From: Ricinus communis
Taxonomy: Eukaryota; Streptophyta; Magnoliopsida; Malpighiales; Euphorbiaceae
Assembly: GCF_019578655.1 (NCBI RefSeq)
Contig: NC_063257.1
Span: forward strand, 25,747,939 to 25,811,938
Direction of reading: 5' to 3'
Length of the DNA: 64,000 nt
How positions within the stretch are numbered: the first letter of the stretch is position 1; each line of letters begins with the position of its first letter. Below the pieces are notes generated by a model. It did not search any database, was not told where the DNA came from, and worked only from the letters and a program-made list of their open reading frames with translations. The translations under genes were made by a program, and so were the position numbers. Below are positions 46,350 to 56,968 of this stretch, in pieces.

Positions 46350-47596
46350 CTAGATAATCCAACCTTCCCGCCAGCTCCACCCGAGGCGTAGGAGCAAACT
46401 GCGGAACGTGTTAGAACTGTGAGTTAAAGTCACATACTCTCTACACTATTGCCAAGTCTAAATTTAATATGCTACTTTAGAAATTATGTTTAATATGATT
46501 ATTAGTATCGCAATATAAATAATTTTATTTAATTATTAATTACTGAGAATAATTTTAATATTATTATCAGTAATATTATATCGTTATTTTGATAGTTAAT
46601 GTTATATTAATACAATCATTATTATTATTTCCACACACAAATTGCATGTTTGCTTTTCCCGAATTTCTAAATCTTTATTTCGTTATGTGTTGAATGACTT
46701 TGTTAGACTATGATTATTATTATTATATATGTTGATTGTGATATTGGGATGAGGCTTTAGTAGAACATGCCACCTGATGGATTACATCAAGACCGCGTGC
46801 GCACCGGTAATGATGAAAGATAGGTAACAAGGTTATTATGGATTTTTGCCCTGGTCGAGTATAACTCTCTAGGCTGTGAAAGTTGACTGCCGGAGAAAGG
46901 TCCCTGGTCGAGCAATGCTCTCTAGGCGCCAGCTTAGTTGGGAATCAAGTGTTCAGGCTGGATATAAGGACCCTAGTCGAGCTTTGCTCTTTGGGCACCA
47001 GACCTATTGGAATTAAGGGAGCCTAAAGGCTGCTAGTAATTTGGGTTAGGGTACTATTGAGCCACTCGTCCCAAAAATGTTAAAATGTATTTTATTTTTA
47101 AGATTATGGTATGATTATAGTATGACTCGTATTTGATGTACATGGCATGTTACACTCACTGTAATAATTATTATTTTCAGAGAAGACCACTATAGTCACA
47201 AGATTATTTGATTTTAAATCACTTCCGAGACTGACAGTCTCAGTTTTATTTTTCAGGTGACAGTTAGAGTTCTCCACCATCCTGCATTTTGACAGTCCGA
47301 CTTCTTCTCCTTCGGACTTTTTGTAAATAACTTGTACTTCCATTTTTTGTTATTATTTAATCTAGACTATCCGTAGTAGAGAACTTTTAAATTGTTGTGA
47401 TTATTATGGTCCATGTTGAACGTGGGATTTTATAAAGACTAGATAGAATTATTTATGGCATGTCAGTCATGATTAATTATATTTTATTAACTATTTATTT
47501 GAATTATTGGCCTGTAAGGCTTACTACGGGATTCGGTGGCCTTAAGCCTACCCATTCCCTAGTGCCGGTCACGAACCCATATATCGGGTCCTGACA
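46350..47596 (+). repeat. LTR of the same second type, plus strand (right arm)
   Basis: It runs to ..gggtcctgaca at 47596, followed by an iMet-type PBS. The agataatcca start of the arm mirrors 46095-46105. The order of blocks (gctccacccgaggc, gtgcgcaccggt, tggtcgagcaatgctctc) is the reverse of the left arm. Confidence 0.75.
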
Positions 47597-47600
47597 AAGT

Positions 47601-47612
47601 TGGTATTAGAGC
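47601..47612 (+). other. tRNA-iMet type PBS
   Basis: TGGTATTAGAGC has one mismatch to TGGTATCAGAGC and starts four bases after the LTR end. Confidence 0.8.
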
Positions 47613-47773
47613 TTAGGTTTAGTTTTTCTTCGACCTAGGTTAGGTTCCTTAACTACTGCAGAAATTAGGATATCGAGCCTGTCCTTGCGTGTTTCATTGA
47701 TTCTAGTATCTGCGCTATATGTTAGAGAGTCTGTTGGGTTTAATAGCTTGTTGTTTATTTTCAGCTCTTACCA

Positions 47774-48121
47774 ATGCCGAGAACCCGAGGGACTGCAGCT
47801 GCAGCATCGGCCCAGGAAGGCCAAGATGAGTTTTCCGCTCAGACGGCTCCTCCGGCCCCAGCCCGTGGTACCAGGAGGCGAGGTAGGCCTCGAGCAGTAG
47901 CCCAACCAGATCAAGGCGAGACTCAGGAGGTACATGGTGCTAGTGGAATCCCAATGGAGGCTTTTGTGTCTCGCATGATTGGGATGCAGAGGGCCTTAGT
48001 GCAGTTGTTAGCCTTCCAGTAGCAGTAGGCTATCCAGGGTTCAGGAAGCCGTACTAGTGGGTCCGGTATCAAGAATTCAGACGATGTTCCCATGTCCGAG
48101 TACACCAAGTTAAGACCCGTG
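47774..48121 (+). pseudogene. Chromovirus-type gag N-terminus
   Basis: It starts MPRTRGTAAAASAQ, then a proline/arginine-rich region (PAPARGTRRRGRPRAVAQ) and a short helix-forming part (EAFVSRMIGMQRALVQLL). This is the usual start of gag in Tekay/Reina-like elements. TAG codons occur after residue 82 (48020-48022), and the frame then runs on to about 48121 (SEYTKLRPVEL). There it joins the 5S-derived block. Only about 115 residues of the ~400 expected are present. Confidence 0.65.
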
Positions 48122-48352
48122 GAGTTGTAGGAACTCCAAAGTTAAACGTGCTTGGTTCAAAGAAATTCCAGGATAGGGGACCTCCTGGGAAGTTCTCGAA
48201 CCACCAAAGGGACAAAACTGTGAGGCCAGTGGGGGCCAAAGCGGACAATATCTCATGTGATATGGTTCCGAGTTATTACAAATGGTATCAGAGCAGGACC
48301 CCTCTAGTAGATGTGTGGTTTGAGGACGAAGCAGGCAGAAGCTAGTGGGCAT
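48110..48352 (+). mobile_element. Cassandra-like miniature element fragment (5S block + PBS)
   Basis: After the 5S-like block come gtgaggccagtgggggccaa, aagcggacaatatctcatgtg and an exact iMet PBS, TGGTATCAGAGC, at 48283-48294. A 5S-like block followed about 85 bases later by this PBS fits the end of a Cassandra-type LTR. The first part of the LTR and the second LTR were not found. Confidence 0.5.
48131..48198 (+). repeat. 5S rRNA-derived segment
   Basis: 68 bases align without gaps to the second half of plant 5S rRNA (from memory): gaactccaaagttaaacgtg matches the box A part, and ggacctcctgggaagttctc matches the box C to 3' part. I count about 13 differences, clustered in the middle. It is too diverged to be a working 5S gene and lacks the 5' half. 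5S-derived segments are known in Cassandra-type miniature LTR elements. Confidence 0.7.
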
Positions 48353-49909
48353 GTGACAGCCTGGCCTAGAGAGCAGTCCGACGAGAGTGGGAAGTGAACG
48401 CCGAGGCGAAGAAAAGATATGATGCCTGGACAAGGAGTCAGGAATATTTATACAATAGTTTAATTCACACAAGTACCCAAAATGCCCCAATGCTTGAGAT
48501 AACTCCTCTGGCCCACTTGATAATGTTGACTGATGCAAAGAGAGCAATGCACAGCTAAGGCTCTCTACAACTGCACTAACCTGGAAAAAGACTGCTAAGG
48601 AATGAGCTAGCGATTCAATAAGCATTTAATTTACTAAACTATAGTATATTAGGCTAGAATTATCAAGTCTTTATCAAATACAGAAAATTATACCAACACT
48701 TAACTGACAATCACAAAAATTAATCATTTCAATTATTCACATAAACAAATAATTTTATCTCACATAATGCAAATAATCTCAAAATCAATCGAGTCAAATA
48801 ATTCAATTCCACATTATTTCCATCAAAGTAGGATCAGATGACTCATCCTCACATTTCCTCACATTTTAATGACCACTTGACAAGACTATCCGCCCGGCTC
48901 AGTCTTGTCATCTCACATACTCAGGTAGCTATCTGCCCGGCTCAGTTTTCCCGATCACACAATATCAATTCAAGAGTCATCAATCCATAATCACAATCAA
49001 TTCATTTTACAACACATCACAATCAATTCACTTTACAACTCATCACAATCAATTCACTTTACAACAGGCCAAGAACATAACCAATACCAACTCAGTCAAC
49101 CAAGAAGTTATCAAGTAATCAAATGTAGCAGTTCCTACTCAATATACACGAAGTTTAGTCTATTAAATACTTACCAAAATTTATAGGATAACAAAGTAAT
49201 CCTATTCGTTTTCTCTTACCACTTCCTTGCGTTTGGATGAACCTATTCACATGTTCAATACAAATACAATTCAATCACAAGGCATAAATATATATATCTT
49301 TAATATCCATAAAACATCACATTTCAACAAAATAACATATATTCTTGATGTTAATATGATGCATGAGATGAATGACATTAAATCAACATATTTGTTGATG
49401 TAGGCAGCTTGTAGGTACTGATTTAGAAATTACACCAAAACTTATGTACAATTAATAAAAATCTCATTTTTTCCAGAATTAAACTTCCACTTTTATAGAA
49501 ACCATAGCAGAAAGAATCACTTCAAAATCATTGTATAAAAATAGTTATGGCATTTTCAATACAGCTGCTCCAATTTCCATTTAAACAGAACAGTAAACAG
49601 TTTCCTATTAAATGACCAGCCAAAAGAATAAATTTTCTGATGAAACTCTTCAGATATAATGTTAACATCCTAAAGTTTCTATAGACACTAATTTTACTCA
49701 ATTTGGACTTCTCTAGCTCAAGTTGTGAAACACAAAATTAGTAACAAATTTCTGAATCCTAAGTCCGATTTCTGCTTAAAACAGTTTCGAGCAGGCCATA
49801 TTAAGTTCAATATATCTCACGTTATACTCAACCAAAAATTATGAAATTTCACAGGCATATACTAGATATATAAATGAACAACTTTTATGTTTAACTCTTT
49901 ATTTGGTTC
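48353..49909. repeat. Older LTR-like sequence, left part, interrupted by element T
   Basis: It is AT-rich with repeated modules (cacaatcaattcattttaca x3 at 48990-49070; gcccggctcag twice, at 48892 and 48937). There are LTR-like phrases such as taaagtttctatagacacta and gaaatttcacaggcatatac. A possible terminus is TGTGACAGCCTGG near 48350. It continues at 54828 after the T insertion. Orientation is uncertain, and no gene was seen. Confidence 0.5.
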
Positions 49910-52220
49910 TGTAACACCCCCATCACATGCTATCCAATAAACATTAGCCAGGAAGCATACAAGCGTCGTAGAATATATACTACAGGTAGATAGGTCAATA
50001 TGTAGGTTGTTAAGAATCCAGACACAAGGTTATTAACATATAAACATATGATTATACTTAAACATCATTTAACAAGTATTACAAACATCTTCTTATGCCT
50101 TATAAGGCATACTTCCATATATATCACATAACTGCATACAAAAATGCATCAGGAGGAGACTTCACAAAACTGGCCCAACTTGACAGAACTGCTAAAAGCT
50201 AGACTTCGCATACAACCAACGGATGCACTACTATTTACAAACCTGAAAAGAAAAATTTTGGAGAGGGGTGAGCCTCCAGCTCAGTAAATAAATAATCAAC
50301 ATAATCTATATCACATACACTTAATACAATTTCCACCCAATCACATAACTTTTCATGATATTCATAGTTTAGGTATAAAGTCATACCATTCTACTCAATT
50401 CATTACAACCATCATAGAAGAAATACAATTCAACAATTATGGTTAGTTCTCACGGCTTGTGAATCCCCTTTAATGTGCTGCTCCGCCTCATCCTCACATG
50501 TCACACACGTAAGCTGCTCCGCCTCATCTCACATTATACACTTTTATAGCCTCTCTAGGCTTTAGCCTCCCAAGGCTTTATATATATATTTTTTTTTCAC
50601 AGGGAAATCCACCATTCACATGCACATATGCACTTAACATCACAATTCAATCATTTCACTTATATCATATTTCAGCAATAACAATTGTTCCACTCAACAC
50701 CAATCATTTCCATCTCAGTCATTCAAACATAAACAATATTAAGCAAACGCAACCATTTGCGGAACATTTGATTAAATATATGAACATAGCAAATATTAAC
50801 TATTTACTTACTCAAAATATACTTATTCCTTTAGCATATAAGAACCTCCTTTCTCCACAACTTCCTTTCCAGGCCTTTGAGTACCTATCAACACATTCAT
50901 CAATTCACATTTCATGCATATTACAAATATTCATGTAAATTCGAGTTCTAATGCATTACAAGATCATCCCTTCTCTAATTCATAGGTCTAACTCTTCCTC
51001 TAAGACTCTCAATTACTGTTTTAATATCCTATAAACATTTCCCATCTAGTTAAATACCAATTTAACTCAAATTAACATCAATAAATTGCATAAAACTAAT
51101 CTCCAACATTTCTGTTTTCTAGACAGAATTTAGTACCAGGGTATATTTATTGCTGGAAAAAATTGGCTTAATAAAAAAATCTCATATTAAATAAACATAT
51201 CCATTTATGCGTCTAGTTTCATCTCCAAGAAGAATTACTCAATTCCGACTTCTATAGATTTAATTATTTTCAAATTACTGAGCAAGGGTCATACAGCTAG
51301 TTGTACCCGAGCAGCAATCTGTTTGCTCAATTTAAGCAACCAAAACGGCAAAAATAGCAAAATCACAAAACTACAAAGTTATAGAGGACTCTTTAAAATT
51401 TCCATAGACACCAATTAAGCTTAATTTGGACTTATATAACCCATGTTATGCCTAAAATACCGAACATCAAGGTTGCTGGAATTTTGACAGTTTTCTATCT
51501 TAACATACTTAAACTTAAATCAAGCTTAATCTTTATGCAATCATTCAATACTCTACTAATTCATGATAATCAGACATTTAATTAATCAATGAGAGCATCA
51601 AATGAAGTTTTTCCAATTTGTAATCAAGAACCCTAATGACAAATTAATAACACTCAAGTAACAACTTACCAATTTCAGCTTTTGGGTTGCTAATATGCTT
51701 AAATCCTTTAGCTTTAGCTTGGCTCCTTCAATAGTTAGCAAAATCCTATCTTAATCTTAAGTTTTTCTAGGTATTCCACTCCTCTCTCTTATTCCAAATT
51801 TTGTGTTTTTGGCCATGTACGAATTTTAGAGAAATGAAGAGGTAAAATGAGCTTGCTCATGGTTCCAATTTCCAATATTCCTCTCTTAATGCCACCACCT
51901 ACTAAACTATTTTTATCAACCTAAATTAATTCTTACTAACCATATATAGGTACTAACTTTTAATTGTATCTTTTAAGTCCAATCTATTTACCCAACCTTC
52001 AACTATTGGTTCAATTAAGTCTTAAGGCTTAATACACATAACCCAAGTACTTAATCAACTTATCTAAATTAATAATCTAATATCATGCTTCTTATTCTCT
52101 ACTTATAATTAATATATATCTGTTCTCATAAAATAAAAATATCATTGATATACCATCATATGCCCAATGATTAAATGTAAATGCACATAACATGGATGAT
52201 GAGAAAATGCAGGCGTTACA
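49910..52220 (-). repeat. 3' LTR of T (2.3 kb)
   Basis: On the plus strand it begins TGTAACACCCCCATC and ends ..gcaggcgttaca, with terminal inverted repeats TGTAAC/GTTACA. The polypurine tract AAGGGAGAG (minus strand) lies directly outside at 52222-52230. The landmark gaggggtgagcctccagctc at 50263-50282 resembles other chromovirus LTRs. Confidence 0.85.
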
Positions 52221-53396
52221 ACTCTCCCTTCCTTAAGAAATTTCGTCCCCGAAATTTTAACAACTCACCAACATTGCAATGGAATAGATGCGGATACTTC
52301 TGTCTCATATGCTCTTCCACTTCCCAAGTTGCTTCTCTTGGTGAATGATGACTCCACTTAATTTTGACCATAGGAATGTCTTTCTTTCTCAATTTCTTAA
52401 CCCTTCGATCAAGAATTTCTATCGGCTCTTCCACATATGTCAACTTTTCTGTGATTTCTATCTCTGGCTCTGGAATGATATGACTAGGATCTGATCTATA
52501 TCGCCTTAACATAGAAACGTGAAAAACATCATGAATAGAAGACAACTCTGTAGGTAATGCTAACCTATAAGCCAATGGTCCAACTCTTTCAATAATTTCA
52601 TAAGGTCCTACATACCTCGGACTCAATTTCCCTTGTTTACCAAACCTTAATATTCCTTTCCATGGTGATACCCGTAAGAAAACTTTATCACCCACAATAT
52701 ATTCTATTTCCCTTCGATGCAAATCAGCATAACTCTTTTGTCTGTCCTGTGCTACTTTCAAATTCTTTTTAACTATCTCTATTTTATCCACTGTTTCTTG
52801 TACCAATTCTGGACCTTCAAGCTGTCTTAAACCTTCAACATCCCAGCATACTGGACTTCTACATTTCCTCCCATACAAAGCTTCATAAGGAGCCATACCG
52901 ATACTAGAATGAAAACTGTTGTTATACGCAAATTCCATCTGTGGTATGTAATCATCCCAGTTACCCTTGAACTCAAGTGTGCAAGCCCTCATCATATCTT
53001 CTAATGTCTGAATAGTTCTTTCTGATTGCCCATCATTTGAGGGATGAAAAGTCACATCTTGAAATGAAGCTTAGTACCATATGCTTTCTGCAAACTCTCC
53101 CAGAAACGAGAAGTAAATCTGGGATCCCTATCTGATACAATAGATATAGGCACACCATGCAATCTAACAATCTCAGAAATATACAATTCAGTAAGTTTAT
53201 CAAGTGAATCTGTTTGCTTCACAGGTAAGAAATGAGCACATTTAGTAAGTCGATCAACAATTACCCAAATAGCATCATGCTTGTTAAATGTACGCGGCAA
53301 TCCCATAACAAAATCCATAGTAATCTTATCCCACTTCCACACAGGTATAGATAAAGAATGAAGTGTACCTGCAGGTGCCCGGTGCTCTCCTTTCAC
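52216..53396 (-). pseudogene. Chromovirus integrase core and chromodomain-like C-terminus (T)
   Basis: The minus strand carries the DDE residues: [12 protein letters not shown] (D), [10 protein letters not shown] (D), DGQSERTIQTLE (E). Then come APYEALYGRKCRSPVCW, the GPYEIIERVGPLAYRLALP block, HDVFHVSMLRRY, and a chromodomain-like tail (ILDRRVKKLRKKDIPMVKIK, REATWEVEEHMRQKYPHLF). The chromodomain is known to target insertions to heterochromatin. A frameshift near 53052-53055 separates the first two catalytic residues from the third. The TAA stop is supplied by the LTR start itself (TG-TAA, 52216-52218), and the polypurine tract lies within the last codons. Confidence 0.9.
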
Positions 53397-54013
53397 TTAC
53401 TAACATGTCAAACACTTACTCATAAATTCTGCCACATCCTTCTTCATTGTCGGCCACCAATAATAAGGTTTCAAATTTTTGTACATTTTGGTACTTCCAG
53501 GATGCATTGCATAAGGTGCATAGTGCGCTTCATGCATGATTTCCTTTCTCAAATTTCCTACATCAGGTACACATACACGATTTCTATTCAATAACACACC
53601 ATCATCTTTTAACACAAATTGTGTATTATTTCCTTCTTGTACTCTACCCTTCATCCTTTGCAAATAAGAATCTTCACACTGTGCATCTTTAATTTTATCT
53701 CCAATCAAAGGCTTTACTTGTAATGTGGCTAACAGATCATCATCATAAACATAAAACTTCACATCTATAGCTCTAAGTGCAACTAAATATTCTACATTGT
53801 AACAAATCATACTTGAAAAATTTTCCATTGACTTCCTACTTAAAGCATCAGCAGCAACATTTGCTTTTCCAGGATGATAATCAATAGTGCAATCATAATC
53901 CTTCAGAAGCTCAATCCATCTTCGTTGTCTCAGATTCAACTCTTTCTGCATAGGGATATATTTCAAACTCTTATGATCAGTAAATATCTGAAATGTCTCC
54001 CCGTATAAATAAT
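53397..54013 (-). pseudogene. RNase H tail and integrase zinc-binding domain (T)
   Basis: The minus strand starts mid-domain at HYLYGETFQ, then [30 protein letters not shown], the HHCC domain ([26 protein letters not shown]), and then adjacent TAG and TAA stops (53397-53402), both explained by C-to-T changes of CAG CAA. The frame is otherwise open for about 200 codons. It is cut at 54013/54014, where LTR sequence begins. Confidence 0.9.
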
Positions 54014-54827
54014 GACACCAATTAAGCTTAATTTGGACTTATATAACCCATGTTATGCCTAAAATACCGAACATCAAGGTTGCTGGAATTTTGACAGTTT
54101 TCTATCTTAACATACTTAAACTTAAATCAAGCTTAATCTTTATGCAATCATTCAATACTCTACTAATTCATGATAATCAGACATTTAATTAATCAATGAG
54201 AGCATCAAATGAAGTTTTTCCAATTTGTAATCAAGAACCCTAATGACAAATTAATAACACTCAAGTAACAACTTACCAATTTCAGCTTTTGGGTTGCTAA
54301 TATGCTTAAATCCTTTAGCTTTAGCTTGGCTCCTTCAATAGTTAGCAAAATCCTATCTTAATCTTAAGTTTTTCTAGGTATTCCACTCCTCTCTCTTATT
54401 CCAAATTTTGTGTTTTTGGCCATGTACGAATTTTAGAGAAATGAAGAGGTAAAATGAGCTTGCTCATGGTTCCAATTTCCAATATTCCTCTCTTAATGCC
54501 ACCACCTACTAAACTATTTTTATCACCCTAAATTAATTCTTACTAACCATATATAGGTACTAACTTTTAATTGTATCTTTTAAGTCCAATCTATTTACCC
54601 AACCTTCAACTATTGGTTCAATTAAGTCTTAAGGCTTAATACACATAACCCAAGTACTTAATCAACTTATCTAAATTAATAATCTAATATCATGCTTCTT
54701 ATTCTCTACTTATAATTAATATATATCTGTTCTCATAAAATAAAAATATCATTGATATACCATCATATGCCCAATGATTAAATGTAAATGCACATAACAT
54801 GGATGATGAGAAAATGCAGGCGTTATG
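54014..54827 (-). repeat. 5' LTR remnant of T (814 bp)
   Basis: It matches 51407-52220 at a constant offset of 2607 with no gap. The differences are one substitution near 54522 (c for a) and the last two bases (tg for ca). Confidence 0.9.
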
Positions 54828-55604
54828 TGTTCAAACCTCTAAATGCCTCAAAATGTCGACAATAACCAAAGTCACCACGAACCACAAACAGAGCAGCAGC
54901 AATTTGTCACCTTATAAGTTCATAGTCACTCAACATTCTGCAAAACCATTTTACAGAAATAATCCTGAGACATATACCTACAACTTTCATGTTTAGAAAT
55001 TTTCGAAATTAAGCTTCTAAAGTCACGAAATCAGAGGTGAAAAATTCTGCCCAGAAATTTCAGCTTCAAGATCACAAGTAATAGCATGTTCACTCTTGAT
55101 TAATACAATTCCAAAACATATAATCATCAATAATTTCATATCATTAATCCTAATTTACAGCAAAATAAAGAAATTAAAATTACTCACCTTTGTTTCCCTT
55201 GATTATGAAAGCCCAAATCCTTCCAACTTATAAGAAGGAATAAATTCTCACTTACTAAAAGTTTGTAGAGTTTGATTAGGAAATCAAGGTTTGAAGAAGA
55301 AAAGGAGAAGAATGAGAGAGACAAAGAAGAAAAGGCAATAGGAAGTATATGTAGAAATGAAGAAATGAAGAGGTGGTAAATTGGTGTAAAAGTAGGAAAT
55401 TTTATAATTTAATCCTCTTTCTTTCTAACTTTCTAATTTAGTCCAAGATCATTACTTTTCAATTAAATCAATATATAACTAAATAATTGATTTATCTACC
55501 ACATAATATAATAAAATAGGTCATACATAATTATAATGCAAATGATATTTTTAATGACATGCTAATGAATATTAATTATTAATTAAAAAAATTCAGTTGT
55601 GACA
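54828..55604. repeat. Older LTR-like sequence, right part
   Basis: It continues the sequence broken at 49909 (..tttatttggttc then aaacctctaaatgcctc..). It is AT-rich, with acaactttcatgtttagaaa (54971) and agtcacgaaatcagaggtga (55021), both typical LTR phrases in plant chromoviruses. Near 55597 is ttgtgacagatatcatttcc, which may be a terminus of another LTR; B gag begins within the next 60 bases. No gene was seen. Confidence 0.45.
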
Positions 55605-56804
55605 GATATCATTTCCGAGGGAGAACAGTCTACTGTTAGGATTGCTGCTGGCATAACCGCTAAAATCCTAGTGGACCCTGGGAGTTGTTATTTCGCCATT
55701 CGAAGTTGGGACGGTTTCTCCACCCTAGGTTGTATGTATTGCTGTACGGGTTATTCTGCTGCCTGGGCGCATTTCCCATAAAATCAACTTGTTCAAGGTC
55801 AGCAGAAGAAAATGAAGAAGAAGCAAACATACCTCTCACATTATAGTTTGCACTGTAGTGCGAACCACCACAAAACTCGGAGCCAAGCTATGCTGCATTG
55901 ACTGGCATTTGGAGCTGGTCGATCTTCTTCGCCAAAAGCTCCACCTGAGTTGCCAAGGCTGATGTAAAATCTACCTGCTTCACCACTCCTTGCCGTCTTG
56001 GCCTACTCTTAGAAGACTGCCATTGATATGTGTTCATGGTCATCTCCTCAATTAAGTTTTGGGCCTGCTCTGGCATCTTACTATTGATGGCCCCACCTGC
56101 AGCTGCATCTACCATCTACCTCGTAACTGAGTTCAACCTACTGTAAAAAGTCTGCACATGTATTCATAATGGCAAACCATGGTGTGGGCGATATCTCAAC
56201 AAGTCCTTGTACCTCTCCCACGCATCATAAATGCTCTCATCATCAAAGTGCACAAAAGAAGAAATATCGGTACACATGTTTGCAGTCTTAGTAGGAGGAA
56301 AGTACTTATAAAGAAATTTCTCAGCCAAAGAACTCCAGGTGCTGATGGTGTTGGCTGGTAGGGACTATAGCCATCTCTTTGCTCTATCCCTCAAGGAAAA
56401 TGGAAACAGCCTAAGCTAAATGGTATCATTGTTAGTTCCATTTATCTTGAAGGTATCATAAATCTCTAAGAAGTTGGTGATGTGGGCATTAGGATCTTCA
56501 CTGGGCAAGCCCCCAAACTGTACACTCTGCTACATCATCTGAATGAAATTTGGTTTAATTTCAAAATTATTTGCTGCAACAGGTGGCCTCCATATACTGG
56601 TGTGCGGAGGGAAGGTCTAGCAAACTTGTACATCCTCCTTTTTGCTTCAACGATGTTGTTGTTGCCCTTTCCCATATTAACTAGTGTATAGACAGGAATC
56701 TCAATCTGCTCCTCCTCCATGTCTAATCATTTCCTCAGCTGCCTAAGGGATTGGTCTGGTTCGAGCGGAGGGTCTACTGGTGCAGGATTAGAACTCTTGG
56801 TCAT
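55605..56804 (-). pseudogene. Athila gag (B), minus strand
   Basis: ATG is at 56802-56804 (MTKSSNPAPVDPP..). Then MEEEQIEIPVYTLVNMGKG, MYKFARPSL, and the middle part in other frames ([15 protein letters not shown]; [12 protein letters not shown]). Next come MVDAAAGGAINSKMPEQAQN, LIEEMTMNTYQWQSSKSRPR, a knuckle near 55860, and NTYNLGWRNRPNFEWRNNNS. It has several stops and shifts. It ends near 55660, cut by foreign LTR-like DNA. Pol and the 3' LTR of B are absent. Confidence 0.8.
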
Positions 56805-56944
56805 AAACTACCTGAAATGAACAAGGCAGCAAAAACCCAAACAAATAAATAAATGAATAACTAAATGCAAAGTAATGAGAAAAACAGAAAAGAAAAAGGA
56901 CTAAAGTAACAAATAGCAAAGTTCACTCTAGTTTTCAAACAAAG

Positions 56945-56962
56945 TCCCCAACAACGGTGCCA
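56945..56962 (-). other. tRNA-Asp PBS (B), two mismatches
   Basis: tccccaacaacggtgcca is the complement of TGGCACCGTTGTTGGGGA, six bases from the LTR terminus at 56969. Confidence 0.85.
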
Positions 56963-56968
56963 AAAACT

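Larger units (their letters stand above)
49910..54827 (-). mobile_element. Young, internally deleted Tekay/Del-type chromovirus T
   Basis: From left to right on the plus strand: complete 3' LTR (49910-52220), integrase with chromodomain-like tail and RNase H tail (52221-54013), then 814 bases of the 5' LTR (54014-54827). PBS, gag, protease, RT and the rest of the 5' LTR were removed by one deletion. Flanks are ggttc (49905-49909) and tgttc (54828-54832), four of five matching, consistent with a 5-bp target duplication. The shared LTR part differs at one base before the terminal dinucleotide, so the insertion is recent. Confidence 0.85.

Noticed and set aside
48131..48198. Functional 5S rRNA gene
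   Set aside because: Only the second half is present, with many changes in the middle and no T-run terminator after it.
48110..48625. 171-codon minus-strand open frame
   Set aside because: It runs antisense through the 5S-derived block and PBS, with no recognisable domain.
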